Shown piece after piece: positions 1 to 8,223 of a DNA stretch of 15,914 bases (positions within the stretch are counted from its first letter, which is position 1; each line of letters starts with the position of its first letter). This stretch comes from Oceanospirillaceae bacterium UBA7410 (GTDB lineage: Bacteria; Pseudomonadota; Gammaproteobacteria; Pseudomonadales; Balneatricaceae), in NCBI GenBank assembly GCA_002470565.1, contig DKMQ01000041.1, positions 24,259 through 40,172 on the forward strand, given 5' to 3'. A program made the position numbers and the translations under genes. The notes beneath the pieces were generated by a model, which was given only the letters and a program-made list of their open reading frames with translations, made no database searches and was not told where the DNA came from.

Positions 1-1
1 A

Positions 2-526
2 ATACCCGCACACTGGCTTACAGAAGACACTAAATATCACATTAATCCAACAGGTAATTTTGTGATTGGCGGCCCTGTAGGTGATTGTGGCTTAACTGGG
101 CGTAAAATTATTGTAGATACATATGGTGGCATGGCTCGCCATGGTGGTGGCGCATTCTCTGGTAAAGACCCCTCAAAAGTTGACCGCAGTGCGGCATATG
201 CTGGCCGCTATGTGGCTAAAAATATCGTCGCAGCTGGATTAGCCGATCGTTGTGAAATTCAAATTTCATACGCTATTGGTGTATCGCAGCCTACTTCTAT
301 TAGTCTCAATACGTTTGGTAGCGGTAAGATCAGCGACATGGCTATTGAAGCCCTAGTGCGTGAACACTTTAACCTTAATGCGGGAGGCTTGGTGGATATG
401 TTAAATCTAAAGCGCCCTATTTATCGTGACACTGCTGCCTATGGCCACTTTGGTCGTGAAAATCCAAATTTTACTTGGGAATACACAGACAAAGCTGAAA
501 TTTTACGTAAAGCTGCCGGTTTATAA
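2..526 (+). CDS. metK: S-adenosylmethionine synthetase (MetK), C-terminal part, 5' truncated by window edge
   Basis: This is the C-terminal part of methionine adenosyltransferase, the cytosolic enzyme that makes S-adenosylmethionine from ATP and methionine. The reading frame is open from base 2 and continues upstream of the window, so the start is not visible. The translation begins [18 protein letters not shown] and carries the family's glycine-rich block [14 protein letters not shown], followed by the [16 protein letters not shown] segment, which contributes phosphate- and metal-binding residues in known MetK proteins. It then has [14 protein letters not shown] and ends with the typical AAYGHFGRE and [13 protein letters not shown]. 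Everything seen is intact and close to the E. coli protein. The stop at 524-526 lies only 3 nt before the next start, so the gene is probably cotranscribed with rsmE. Identification is essentially certain from sequence recall. Confidence 0.97.
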   Translation: MPAHWLTEDTKYHINPTGNFVIGGPVGDCGLTGRKIIVDTYGGMARHGGGAFSGKDPSKVDRSAAYAGRYVAKNIVAAGLADRCEIQISYAIGVSQPTSISLNTFGSGKISDMAIEALVREHFNLNAGGLVDMLNLKRPIYRDTAAYGHFGRENPNFTWEYTDKAEILRKAAGL

Positions 527-529
527 ACA

Positions 530-1255
530 TTGCGTATTCCTCGCCTATATTCACCGCAACTGCTGCCATTAGAGCAAATAATCACTCTTGAAGCCGCTGC
601 TAGTCATTATATAGGCAAGGTTCTCCGCATGCAGGAGAAGCAAGAAGTAATCATTTTTAATGGCCTTGCAGAGCAAGTAAGTGCTCACATTACAAGTATA
701 AGCAAAAAGTATGTTTGCGTGTTTGTGAACTCTTACTTACCTGGCCCACCCGCCTCTTCATTGCACACTCATCTAGGCCAGGTGATGTCTCGCGGCGAAC
801 GCATGGACTACGCTATTCAAAAAGCGACAGAGCTTGGGGTGAATGAAATTACACCTCTTTTTAGTAATCGCTGTGAAGTAAAGTTAGATGCTGCACGCCA
901 AGCTAAACGTCTTACACATTGGCAACAAATTGCCATTAGCGCCTGCGAGCAAAGTGGTCGCATAGACATTCCCCATATTTACCCTCCCACATTATTAAAT
1001 GATTGGCTTGAACATACCCAAGCCCAAAGCAAGCTAGTATTGCACCCACACCAAACCCAACCCTTAGCATCACAAGACACGCCAGCAAGCTGTGCCTTGC
1101 TCATTGGCCCAGAGGGCGGCCTCACTGATCAAGAAGTTGAGCAAGCACAAGCACAAGGCTATACTGGGTTAAATTTGGGCCCACGCATACTGCGCACAGA
1201 AACAGCACCCCTAGCAGCTTTAACATTACTGCAATATGTTTGGGGCGATCTTTAA
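530..1255 (+). CDS. rsmE: 16S rRNA (uracil(1498)-N3)-methyltransferase RsmE
   Basis: RsmE methylates N3 of U1498 in 16S rRNA of the 30S subunit, using S-adenosylmethionine. The 241-residue product matches the usual length (about 243). An N-terminal RNA-binding part (about 1-70, opening MRIPRLY as in the family) is followed by a SPOUT-type knotted methyltransferase domain. Visible signatures are SRGERMDYAIQKATELGV (87-104), ISACEQSGR (136-144), the SAM-loop IGPEGG (192-197) and LGPRILRTETA (216-226). The start is a TTG at 530. I chose it because it restores the conserved MRIPR N-terminus; no ATG and no clear Shine-Dalgarno precedes it. It begins 3 nt after the metK stop, so translation may depend on coupling from metK. 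The rsmE-gshB-yqgE-ruvX order matches E. coli. Confidence 0.95.
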   Translation: MRIPRLYSPQLLPLEQIITLEAAASHYIGKVLRMQEKQEVIIFNGLAEQVSAHITSISKKYVCVFVNSYLPGPPASSLHTHLGQVMSRGERMDYAIQKATELGVNEITPLFSNRCEVKLDAARQAKRLTHWQQIAISACEQSGRIDIPHIYPPTLLNDWLEHTQAQSKLVLHPHQTQPLASQDTPASCALLIGPEGGLTDQEVEQAQAQGYTGLNLGPRILRTETAPLAALTLLQYVWGDL

Positions 1256-1281
1256 TTCTTATTAATTGAGACATAAAACCC

Positions 1282-2241
1282 ATGACCATACGCCTTGGCA
1301 TTGTGATGGACCCGATCCACAACATTAACTACAAAAAAGACAGCTCACTAGCTATGTTGTGGGCAGCACAAGATTTGGGTTGGGAGTTATTTTATATGGA
1401 ACCCCAACACCTATATGCACAGCAAGGTGTTGCTATGGGGCTTATGTGTGAGCTAAAAGTCATGCGCGACCCAGCCCACTTTTATTCTCTAGGCATACAA
1501 CAACCCCAGGCTCTGGGAGATCTTGACGTCATATTAATGCGCAAAGACCCTCCATTTGACACCGACTTTTTACACACCACTTATCTACTTAGCCAGGCAG
1601 AAGAAGCAGGGGCGTTGATTATCAACAAACCTCAAAGCTTGCGTGACTGCAACGAAAAACTATTTGCCACACAATTTCCTGAATGTTGTCCAGAGGTTCT
1701 GGTTGCTAGTGATGCTGGTGTACTCAAAGCCTTCCATACACTCCATGAAGATGTCATCTTTAAACCTCTTGACGGCATGGGCGGCGCGTCTATTTTCCGC
1801 GCACGCAAAGACGAACCTAATCTTAATGTTATTATTGAAACTCTTACTGAGTTTGGCCAACAACAAATTATGGCACAACGTTATTTGCCAGAAATTAAAG
1901 ATGGAGACAAACGCATTTTAATGATTAATGGGTATCCGGTAGATCATGTTTTAGCCCGCATCCCATCTTCTGGTGAAACCCGAGGAAACTTAGCTGCTGG
2001 TGGCTCTGGTGTAGCAAGGCCACTAACTGATCGTGACCGCTGGATCTGTGAACAAATTGGCCCTGTACTTAGAGCTAAAGAAATACACTTTGCAGGCCTT
2101 GATGTCATTGGTGACAGCCTCACAGAAATTAACGTCACCAGCCCTACCTGCATCCGTGAAATTGACGACCAAACAGGTTCTAATATTGCTAGCGTGCTAA
2201 TGCAGCATATAAGTCAATTATTATCCACAAGGAGTGTTTAG
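1282..2241 (+). CDS. gshB: Glutathione synthetase GshB
   Basis: GshB joins gamma-glutamylcysteine and glycine with ATP to give glutathione, the second step of the pathway, in the cytosol. The 319-residue product has the normal family length and the ATP-grasp layout: an N-terminal domain with LGIVMDPIHNINYKKDSS (5-22) and MRKDPPFD (86-93), the nucleotide-binding KPLDGMGG (161-168), the flexible loop GNLAAGG (235-241), and the metal-binding EINVTSPTCIREI (282-294). The ATG at 1282 gives the standard bacterial GshB N-terminus; the preceding Shine-Dalgarno (GAGA about 13 nt upstream) is weak. The gap to rsmE is 26 nt. The last base of its TAG stop is the first base of the next gene's GTG start, so it is in an operon with yqgE. 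Confidence 0.97.
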   Translation: MTIRLGIVMDPIHNINYKKDSSLAMLWAAQDLGWELFYMEPQHLYAQQGVAMGLMCELKVMRDPAHFYSLGIQQPQALGDLDVILMRKDPPFDTDFLHTTYLLSQAEEAGALIINKPQSLRDCNEKLFATQFPECCPEVLVASDAGVLKAFHTLHEDVIFKPLDGMGGASIFRARKDEPNLNVIIETLTEFGQQQIMAQRYLPEIKDGDKRILMINGYPVDHVLARIPSSGETRGNLAAGGSGVARPLTDRDRWICEQIGPVLRAKEIHFAGLDVIGDSLTEINVTSPTCIREIDDQTGSNIASVLMQHISQLLSTRSV

Positions 2242-2819
2242 TGACTACAAAACCAAGCGATAACAATTTACATAATTTTATGCTCATTTCAATGCCACAA
2301 ATGGAAGATGAAAATTTTGTTCGTAGCTTGGTTTATATCTGCGAGCATAATGAAAAGGGCGCTATGGGGTTAGTAATAAACAGGGCCAATAACATCGAAT
2401 TTATTGATATATTGCCCCAGCTTAACATCTCAGATCTCAATGTCACTGACGCAGAGCAAATCATATTTGCTGGCGGGCCAGTGCAGCCAGAACATGGCTT
2501 TGTATTACACACCCCTTTAAGTAACAAAGAGTGGACCTCCAGCATTCGTGTATCTGAAGACTTATGCCTCACCACCTCTTCCGATGTCATTGATGACATT
2601 GCCCACTCTGCTGGGCCAGAGCATAGCTTGATAGCATTAGGATACGCTGGCTGGGGGCCTGGGCAATTAGAGCAAGAGTTGGCTGACAACGCTTGGTTAT
2701 GCTGCCCGTTTGACGCTGACATAATGTTTAATATGGCGCCAGAAGATCGTTTCCAAGCTGCAACCGACTCTCTTGGCATCGACATTAACCTAATTTCTAC
2801 CAAAATCGGCCATGGATAA
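2241..2819 (+). CDS. yqgE: YqgE/AlgH family protein (UPF0301)
   Basis: This conserved cytosolic protein belongs to the YqgE/AlgH family, whose biochemical role is not settled; in Pseudomonas the gene has been called algH and linked to alginate control. The 192-residue product shows the family's features in order: FMLISMPQMEDENFVRSLVY near the N-terminus, EHNEKGAMGLVINR, FAGGPVQPEHGFVLH in the middle, and the late LGYAGWGPGQLEQEL and NAWL motifs. The start is a GTG at 2241. It is supported by a strong AAGGAG Shine-Dalgarno at 2229-2234 with 6-nt spacing, inside the end of gshB, so the gshB stop and this start share one base. It overlaps ruvX by 8 nt. The yqgE-ruvX pairing is widely conserved in gammaproteobacteria. 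Confidence 0.94.
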   Translation: MTTKPSDNNLHNFMLISMPQMEDENFVRSLVYICEHNEKGAMGLVINRANNIEFIDILPQLNISDLNVTDAEQIIFAGGPVQPEHGFVLHTPLSNKEWTSSIRVSEDLCLTTSSDVIDDIAHSAGPEHSLIALGYAGWGPGQLEQELADNAWLCCPFDADIMFNMAPEDRFQAATDSLGIDINLISTKIGHG

Positions 2820-3258
2820 GCCTATCAATTTGCTAAGCTTTGACTTTGGCACCAAACGTATCGGGGCAGCTTTTGCAAGCAACCCAAACACTCAGCCCAT
2901 TGTAATGGCACCGATAAGTGCCAAAGACGGCATTCCTAATTGGCAAATGTTAGATGCCTTAGTCAACGAATGGCATGCACAAGCATTTGTAGTAGGAATT
3001 CCGTATAATATGGACGGTTCTATTAGCGAGATGGCAATCAGAGCGCGGAAATTTGCAAACCGAATTAGTGCACGCTTTGACTGCCCTTGTTATTTGGTTG
3101 ATGAAAGGCTTTCCACCCAAGCCGCAAAACAAGAGCACCTTCAAAGCGGTGGTGGCACAGATTGGAAAAAACATGGAGTGGACGGCATTGCCGCTGCGCT
3201 AATACTCCAAAGCTGGTTTAGTGAAACTGAACACCGTTTATCAACCGTGCCTTTTTAA
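2812..3258 (+). CDS. ruvX: Putative pre-16S rRNA nuclease / Holliday junction resolvase-like RuvX (YqgF)
   Basis: RuvX (YqgF) is an RNase H-fold nuclease, implicated in E. coli in 5' processing of 16S rRNA and previously annotated as a Holliday-junction resolvase homologue. The 148-residue product has normal length. Visible acidic active-site residues are D11 in SFDFGTKRIG, E98 in LVDERLST and D124 in the VDGIAAALIL segment. The VVGIPYNMDGS loop (60-70) is also typical. The ATG at 2812 overlaps the end of yqgE by 8 nt, which indicates translational coupling. A 46-nt gap follows before pyrR, with no hairpin, so transcription from this run may continue into the pyrimidine genes as it appears to in Pseudomonas-type gene order. 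Nuclease activity is inferred from the family only. Confidence 0.94.
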   Translation: MDKPINLLSFDFGTKRIGAAFASNPNTQPIVMAPISAKDGIPNWQMLDALVNEWHAQAFVVGIPYNMDGSISEMAIRARKFANRISARFDCPCYLVDERLSTQAAKQEHLQSGGGTDWKKHGVDGIAAALILQSWFSETEHRLSTVPF

Positions 3259-3304
3259 ATAGCCACTAGGATAAGCCTGTATAAACTGACAAAGAGGAAT
3301 CGCA

Positions 3305-3838
3305 ATGGGAGCTTCAAGCACCCCAAAATACCCAGAATTGGCAGATACTCCCGCCCTTGTTAGCAATTTATTAGATCAAGTAGATAATTTACTTACTACT
3401 CAAAACATAGAACAGCCTCTTGTTGTAGGCATTCACACCGGTGGTGTATGGCTAGCTAAGGTGCTTGCAAATCACCTTCAAACTCCTTTTGGAGAACTAG
3501 ACATCGCCTTTTATAGAGACGACTTTTCTAAGAATGGACTTCACCCTCAAGTTTGCCCTTCATCCTTACCCTTTAACATTAACGATCGGCATATATTGCT
3601 AGTAGATGATGTCTTAATGAGTGGCCGCACAGTGCGTGCAGCCATGAATGAATTGTTTGATTTTGGAAGGCCTGCTAGCATAAAATTGATCACCTTATGC
3701 TGCGTTAACCAAAGGGAACTCCCCATCCAAGCCGATGCGTGCGCGCTTACATTAGACTTGGCCCCAGGGCAGTATTTGCAACTTGAAGGGCCTGAAACTC
3801 TTCAACTATCTATCATAGAGCATGCTAACCATGAGTGA
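3305..3838 (+). CDS. pyrR: PyrR-type phosphoribosyltransferase / pyrimidine regulator
   Basis: PyrR proteins regulate pyrimidine biosynthesis and may have uracil phosphoribosyltransferase activity. The 177-residue product is a type I phosphoribosyltransferase. It has [12 protein letters not shown] (40-51) near the substrate site, the FYRDDF segment (69-74), the PRPP-binding loop [13 protein letters not shown] (97-109), and the family-typical RELPIQAD (137-144). In many PyrR proteins the PRPP loop reads VLYTG or VLYSG; here it is VLMSG. A good AGAGGA Shine-Dalgarno lies at 3293-3298, 6 nt before the ATG. Only 46 nt separate it from ruvX, too short for a Bacillus-type attenuator, so any regulation by PyrR probably does not use that mechanism here. 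It overlaps pyrB. Position directly before pyrB-pyrC' matches Pseudomonas. Confidence 0.93.
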   Translation: MGASSTPKYPELADTPALVSNLLDQVDNLLTTQNIEQPLVVGIHTGGVWLAKVLANHLQTPFGELDIAFYRDDFSKNGLHPQVCPSSLPFNINDRHILLVDDVLMSGRTVRAAMNELFDFGRPASIKLITLCCVNQRELPIQADACALTLDLAPGQYLQLEGPETLQLSIIEHANHE

Positions 3839-4850
3839 TTCATCTAATTTACAACTCACCGAGCACGGCGAATTACGCCATTTCTTAACCCCAGAAGGGT
3901 TAGACCGCCTTATGTTAGAGCGCATTCTAGATACTGCTGATTCCTTTGTGGTAGTAGGCAATCAAGAGATAAAAAAAGTGCCTCTTCTGCGTGGCAGGAC
4001 AGTAGTAAATTTATTTTTTGAAAATTCCACTCGCACAAGAAGCACCTTTGAGCTTGCTGCCAAACGTTTATCTGCTGACGTATTAACCTTAGATATTAAG
4101 ACCTCCGCCACTAGCAAGGGCGAAAGCTTACTAGATACCTTACAAAATTTACGTGCTATGCACAGCGATATGTTTGTGGTGCGCCATAGTGATTCTGGTG
4201 CGGCACATTTTATTGCCGAACAAGTCACTCCAAATGTCGCCATTATCAATGCTGGAGATGGCCGTCACGCTCACCCCACCCAAGCCATGCTAGACATGCT
4301 AACCATTCGCCGCCATAAAGGTCGCTTTGAACCACTTTCAGTGGCCATAGTGGGCGACATCTCTCACTCCAGAGTAGCTCGAGATCAAATCCATGCGCTA
4401 AAAACATTAGGCTGTAAAGATATACGCCTAGTGGGGCCTAACACCCTTATGCCTCAAGGCATTGAAAACATGGGAGTTACCACCCACAGCAACATGGACA
4501 GCGGCATATCTGGCGCTGATGTAATCATCATGCTGCGGTTACAGACAGAGCGTATGGCGAGCGCATTCTTGCCCTCTGCTGGTGAGTATTTTCGCTTATA
4601 CGGACTGACTACAGCGCGTTTGTCGCAGGCCAAGCCTGATGCCATAGTGATGCATCCAGGGCCGATCAATCGTGGCATTGAAATTGAATCGGCGGTGGCT
4701 GATGGCCCACAGTCTATGATTCTAAATCAAGTAGGATATGGTATCGCATTGCGCATGGCGGTTATGTCCATGGCTATGAGTGGCCAAATGCAACAGCGTC
4801 AATCCCAAGCTAGCCAATCTTCTAGCTTAATTGGGGAGAAAAAAATATGA
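3831..4850 (+). CDS. pyrB: Aspartate carbamoyltransferase catalytic subunit PyrB
   Basis: PyrB condenses carbamoyl phosphate and L-aspartate to carbamoyl-aspartate, the first committed step of pyrimidine synthesis. From the ATG at 3831 it is 339 residues and resembles the long Pseudomonas-type enzyme, beginning with [10 protein letters not shown] (15-24). Active-site motifs are intact: the carbamoyl-phosphate loop [15 protein letters not shown] (63-77), [11 protein letters not shown] with the catalytic-loop lysine K96, the [12 protein letters not shown] block (about 146-157), and [11 protein letters not shown] near 274-284. An in-frame ATG lies 9 nt upstream (3822), but the start at 3831 matches homologues better; neither has a strong Shine-Dalgarno. 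It overlaps pyrR by 8 nt and pyrC' by 4 nt (ATGA). In Pseudomonas this enzyme works as a complex with the inactive PyrC', and the same is likely here. Confidence 0.96.
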   Translation: MSDSSNLQLTEHGELRHFLTPEGLDRLMLERILDTADSFVVVGNQEIKKVPLLRGRTVVNLFFENSTRTRSTFELAAKRLSADVLTLDIKTSATSKGESLLDTLQNLRAMHSDMFVVRHSDSGAAHFIAEQVTPNVAIINAGDGRHAHPTQAMLDMLTIRRHKGRFEPLSVAIVGDISHSRVARDQIHALKTLGCKDIRLVGPNTLMPQGIENMGVTTHSNMDSGISGADVIIMLRLQTERMASAFLPSAGEYFRLYGLTTARLSQAKPDAIVMHPGPINRGIEIESAVADGPQSMILNQVGYGIALRMAVMSMAMSGQMQQRQSQASQSSSLIGEKKI

Positions 4851-6127
4851 GAGTTATTATTCGTGGCGCACGCCTTTTAGACCCTAATCAAGCGCTTGAC
4901 TGTGTAGCAGATGTCCTCGTGAGGAACGGGGTCATCGAAATAATTGGCAATCTTACTGACACACCGTTCGATGGTCATGTCGATACACAGGTTAATGCTA
5001 AGGGCATGATTTTAAGCCCTAGCTTTGTAGATCTAAACACATGTTTAAGAGATTTAAATCAAATACAAAAAGGCACTATAGCCAGTGAAACCCTTGCAGC
5101 TGCCAGTGCTGGCTTCACTCACTTATGCCCCAGCCCAGATACACAGCCATGCAGTGACTCAGGCTCGGTGATTAGCCTGATCAAAAGCAAAGCTGAGGCT
5201 GCAGGATTTTGTGATCTACTCCCAGTAGCAGCGCTAACAAAAGACTTAAAAGGTGCTGCGCTAAGTAATATGGAGTCTCTGTCTCGTGCTGGCTGTATTG
5301 GCTTTAGCAACGCAGGCTTTGATATATCAGATAACAACGTGCTGCTGCGTTGTTATGAGTATGCTGCCACCTTTGGCTTAAAAGTATTGGTGCAAGCTCA
5401 AGATGAAAAACTAGGTAGTGGGCATATGCATGCTGGCCCAACGGCAACACGGATGGGTTTAGACGGCATACCTATAATAGCTGAAACCCTGTCTATCAGC
5501 CGCCATTTACAACTAATGCAGCATACGGGTGTAGAAGGTCATTTTAACCAACTTACTAGCGCCCAAGGTGTAGCACTTATTCGCCAGGCAAAAGCACAGG
5601 GCATAAAAGTAACTGCAGATGTAGGCATTGCTCATCTTTGCTTCACTGACTCGGCTATCAAGGGCTACCGCAGCCAATACCATGTGCAACCGCCTTTGCG
5701 CGAAGAGTTAGACCGTGAAGCGTTGGTTGCTGGTATTAAAGATGGCACCATAGATGCTATTTGCTCTGCTCACCAACCCCATGAGTCTGCAGCTAAATGC
5801 GCGCCTTTTGCCGCTACTGAGTCAGGTATGGCTGTATATGATATGTTAGTACCTCTTATTCAAACCTTAGTAGACGCAGGAGAGCTTACTTGGATGCATG
5901 CCATTGTAGCCTTAAGTTCCAACAGCGCTAGTATTGCCAAAAATGAAATCACAGGCTTGACTGTCGGCAAGCGTGCCAATCTTACCTTGATCGACCCAAA
6001 CCATTCGTGGACGCTTGATGAAGCTAGCCAGCTAAGCCATGGAACTAATCAAGCACTAGCCAACCAAACCCTCAAAGCACGAGTAAAACTTACACTAAAA
6101 CAAGGTCAAATTAGCTACGCTTTATGA
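4847..6127 (+). CDS. pyrC': Dihydroorotase-like pseudoenzyme PyrC' (non-catalytic aspartate transcarbamoylase partner)
   Basis: This is an amidohydrolase-fold protein of the type I dihydroorotase family (426 residues, normal length) in which the metal-site residues are replaced. The usual DLHVHLRE reads DLNTCLRD, so both HxH histidines are lost (N64, C66). The FSDDG motif is FSNAG (A156), HAED is QAQD (Q183, Q185), the HH pair is A262-H263, and the catalytic TDHAPH is SAHQPH (A308). It is therefore predicted not to hydrolyse dihydroorotate. In Pseudomonas a comparable PyrC' is needed to assemble active aspartate transcarbamoylase with PyrB. Its ATGA overlap with pyrB and a GGGGAG Shine-Dalgarno at 4833-4838 fit 1:1 coupled synthesis. 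A true dihydroorotase should be elsewhere in the genome. Confidence 0.93.
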   Translation: MRVIIRGARLLDPNQALDCVADVLVRNGVIEIIGNLTDTPFDGHVDTQVNAKGMILSPSFVDLNTCLRDLNQIQKGTIASETLAAASAGFTHLCPSPDTQPCSDSGSVISLIKSKAEAAGFCDLLPVAALTKDLKGAALSNMESLSRAGCIGFSNAGFDISDNNVLLRCYEYAATFGLKVLVQAQDEKLGSGHMHAGPTATRMGLDGIPIIAETLSISRHLQLMQHTGVEGHFNQLTSAQGVALIRQAKAQGIKVTADVGIAHLCFTDSAIKGYRSQYHVQPPLREELDREALVAGIKDGTIDAICSAHQPHESAAKCAPFAATESGMAVYDMLVPLIQTLVDAGELTWMHAIVALSSNSASIAKNEITGLTVGKRANLTLIDPNHSWTLDEASQLSHGTNQALANQTLKARVKLTLKQGQISYAL

Positions 6128-6237
6128 TTTTTTCAAATCTCCCTTGTTGTGTATATACTTTATCTATTAGTAAATGGTAAATTTGATATATCTAAATTAA
6201 ATTATCAAGATATTACTGTCATAGGTGAATGCTGCAA
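6128..6237 (+). promoter_or_regulatory. AT-rich leader of the HTH-receiver gene with a short inverted repeat
   Basis: This 110-nt stretch is strikingly AT-rich and should contain the promoter of the following regulator, since no hairpin or coding overlap links it to pyrC'. It includes the inverted repeat TTGATA (6183-6188) / TATCAA (6203-6208) with a 14-nt AT-only-like centre, and the small palindrome GATATATC at 6185-6192. A TATACT sequence at 6154-6159 could be a -10 element, but I find no convincing -35 partner. An operator function is only a guess from symmetry and position. The AGGTGA at 6223-6228 is the Shine-Dalgarno used to choose the downstream start. Confidence 0.3.
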
Positions 6238-6831
6238 ATGAAACGTATAGACCTCACTACAATGACGGAGCTCACTACTCGTCAAGCTGCAACATTACTT
6301 AACGTATCAGTGCGCTCAGTGCAGCTTTGGGTAGAACGTGGTGCACTACAAGCTTGGAAAACAGCTGGAGGGCATCGCCGCATTAGCGTCGAGTCAGTGC
6401 AGCAGTTACTTGATGAAAAACGCGAGAAGCAAACACCTTTACACAATACACAAAGGAAAAATTCGAAAGTTGTGCTTATTGTAGACGAGGATCAAGATAC
6501 CTTGTTGTTGTACCAAATGTTGATCAATAGTTGGTTCCCTAGCTTGCAAATAAAAACTGCAACAAATGGTATTGATGCTCTTGTGAAGATTGGCGAGTTT
6601 AAGCCCACTGTACTGATTACCGATTTACACATGCCGCAACTTGAAGGTTACGCGATTATTGAGCGATTAGAAAATGACCCTCAATATGATCACCTCACAC
6701 CAATTGTTGTAACCGCACTGGGCGAAGCAGAAGTGACGACAAATCATTTACCCAAAAATGTGCCTGTACTACATAAGCCTATACCTGTCGATCAGCTAAA
6801 AGAATTAGTCATGCAGGCTATTAAAAAGTAA
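6238..6831 (+). CDS. Orphan regulator: MerR/excisionase-type HTH fused to C-terminal receiver domain
   Basis: A 197-residue cytosolic protein with two domains in unusual order. Residues about 9-58 form a MerR/excisionase-like helix-turn-helix (TTRQAATLLNVSVRSVQLW, then a wing with KTAGGHRRIS). A short polar linker (60-76) leads to a complete CheY-like receiver (77-197) with acidic pocket D83-E84-D85, phosphoacceptor D129 in LITDLHMPQLEG, T159 and K180 in HKPIP, so it should be phosphorylatable. No sensor kinase gene is in the window. Three in-frame ATGs exist (6229, 6238, 6262); 6238 is preferred because AGGTGA at 6223-6228 lies 9 nt before it. It is tail-to-tail with the catabolic operon, with only a 6-nt gap. 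Whether it controls that operon is unknown. Similar HTH-receiver proteins exist, but I recognise no named gene. Confidence 0.85.
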   Translation: MKRIDLTTMTELTTRQAATLLNVSVRSVQLWVERGALQAWKTAGGHRRISVESVQQLLDEKREKQTPLHNTQRKNSKVVLIVDEDQDTLLLYQMLINSWFPSLQIKTATNGIDALVKIGEFKPTVLITDLHMPQLEGYAIIERLENDPQYDHLTPIVVTALGEAEVTTNHLPKNVPVLHKPIPVDQLKELVMQAIKK

Positions 6832-6837
6832 GTCACG

Positions 6838-8223
6838 CTACCAATCAGTGCCCTTAGCTAACTGGCCTAATGAAATAGGGCTTAAAGGGGGCCTTACGCT
6901 CAAGGGCTGTACTTTAGACATAGGCCTATTTTGAGCATTGGCGACCAAATAACCCATATTTAAACCACATTGGCGCCCTTGGCATGGCCCCATGCCAGCA
7001 CGGGTAAAGCCTTTAAGCTGGTTTACACCAGCACACCCTGCGCTTGCAATAGACGTAATTGTTGCTGCACTGACTTGTTCACAACGACATACTATGGTGC
7101 ATCCACTAGGCTTAGAAAGCCATTTTGCAGGTTGATACAGACGCTCTACCAAACCTTGAGCCCAGTTTAATTGTTTAACCCTAAGTTTGAGCCAAATAAG
7201 GCGCACTTTACTTTGTCTTGTTTGTATTTTTCCAGCATTATGGGCCCTAGTAAGGCCAGCTATACGCCCCTGTAGCTGAGCTACATAACCTCCACCAACG
7301 GCCCCAGCATCTCCTGCCACCTGTATTTTAGCAACAGAGGTCTGACCTGCTGCACCCACTTGTGTATGCCAACATTGCTTAACGTCACTCCATCGTTGGC
7401 TGCAGCCTAACAACTGCCCCATTTGCGTCTCAGATATGAGCCCTTGATGTAACATGATCACTTCGCAGGCTATGTTATGCACTGTGCCAGCAACTGTATA
7501 ACGCACACCACAGGCGCTGTGCTCACCAGTAATTTGAAGATCAGATACTCCTGTAATGTAAGGCACCTTAATACGTTGTGCCAAGGTTAACCAAAGGCCT
7601 TTAATCAACTGCTTAGGCGTTGTTAAACCCGCCACTAACCATGGCAATGCCCTCCAATAATTAGCTTTAGGCGTCGTATCAAGTAAGGCCTTAATAGTGA
7701 CGCCACCCGCTCGATATTGCTGTGCCAGCAATAATAATAGGGGCCCAGATCCCGCTAAGATAACCTCCTTAGGTAACAATCCAGAGGATTTCAAGAGAAT
7801 TTGCCCAGCCCCAGCGGTCATCACTCCAGGTTTATGCCAGCCTGGTATAGCCATAGGTCTTTCCATAGCCCCATGGGCTAATAACAAATGGCTTGCCACA
7901 TAAGTAGTGGATTCCCCATTTATCAAAGCACTCACAATAAAACCCTGTTCATGAGTTTCAATGTGCCACACTTGAGCTTGCGGTTTATAGTCACAATTAG
8001 CCGCCATAAATTCAGCTAATAAAGGCCTACCTGCTAGATAATCGTTCCCTAAAACAAAAGCTTGCTGTGGCTTAGTTTGGCCTAAGTTACGATAGATTTG
8101 ACCACCTGCACTAGATGCTTGATCCAACACCAATACACTTAGCGCAGCTTTACTGGCCTCTATTGCGCCCGCCATACCTGCAGGCCCTGCACCAATGATT
8201 AAGTAGTCATATATTTTATTCAT
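6838..8223 (-). CDS. Large FAD/[2Fe-2S] subunit of an opine-oxidase/HcnB/D-hydroxyproline-dehydrogenase-type enzyme
   Basis: A 461-residue flavoprotein, probably the large subunit of a three-part amino- or imino-acid dehydrogenase. The N-terminus has the FAD Rossmann motif GAGPAG (11-16) followed by AGGQIYR, as in OoxA/NoxA and HcnB. A second dinucleotide-type segment, VILAGSGPLLLLL, lies near residue 154. The C-terminus has a BFD-like [2Fe-2S] site with cysteines C379, C381, C414 and C419 (CRC...GPCQGRQC). No signal peptide is seen. Its ATG overlaps the stop of the small iron-sulphur gene by 4 nt (ATGA), so it is the last gene of the operon. Family members split opines, oxidise D-hydroxyproline or make cyanide from glycine. 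The adjacent ABC importer favours a catabolic opine- or imino-acid role, but the substrate cannot be assigned. Confidence 0.85.
   Translation of the reverse strand: MNKIYDYLIIGAGPAGMAGAIEASKAALSVLVLDQASSAGGQIYRNLGQTKPQQAFVLGNDYLAGRPLLAEFMAANCDYKPQAQVWHIETHEQGFIVSALINGESTTYVASHLLLAHGAMERPMAIPGWHKPGVMTAGAGQILLKSSGLLPKEVILAGSGPLLLLLAQQYRAGGVTIKALLDTTPKANYWRALPWLVAGLTTPKQLIKGLWLTLAQRIKVPYITGVSDLQITGEHSACGVRYTVAGTVHNIACEVIMLHQGLISETQMGQLLGCSQRWSDVKQCWHTQVGAAGQTSVAKIQVAGDAGAVGGGYVAQLQGRIAGLTRAHNAGKIQTRQSKVRLIWLKLRVKQLNWAQGLVERLYQPAKWLSKPSGCTIVCRCEQVSAATITSIASAGCAGVNQLKGFTRAGMGPCQGRQCGLNMGYLVANAQNRPMSKVQPLSVRPPLSPISLGQLAKGTDW

Noticed and set aside
2333..2803. A 156-codon open frame on the minus strand opposite yqgE, and similar antisense frames opposite gshB, pyrB, proC and mscS.
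   Set aside because: They lie wholly inside well-recognised genes, have low-complexity unrecognisable translations and no ribosome sites.
3257..3285. Possible promoter before pyrR (TATAAA at 3280-3285).
   Set aside because: No -35 element at acceptable spacing matches the consensus; the AT-rich hexamer alone is weak evidence.
6832..6837. A terminator between the convergent regulator and catabolic operon.
   Set aside because: The gap is 6 nt, and I found no GC-rich stem with a T tract in the adjoining coding ends on either strand.
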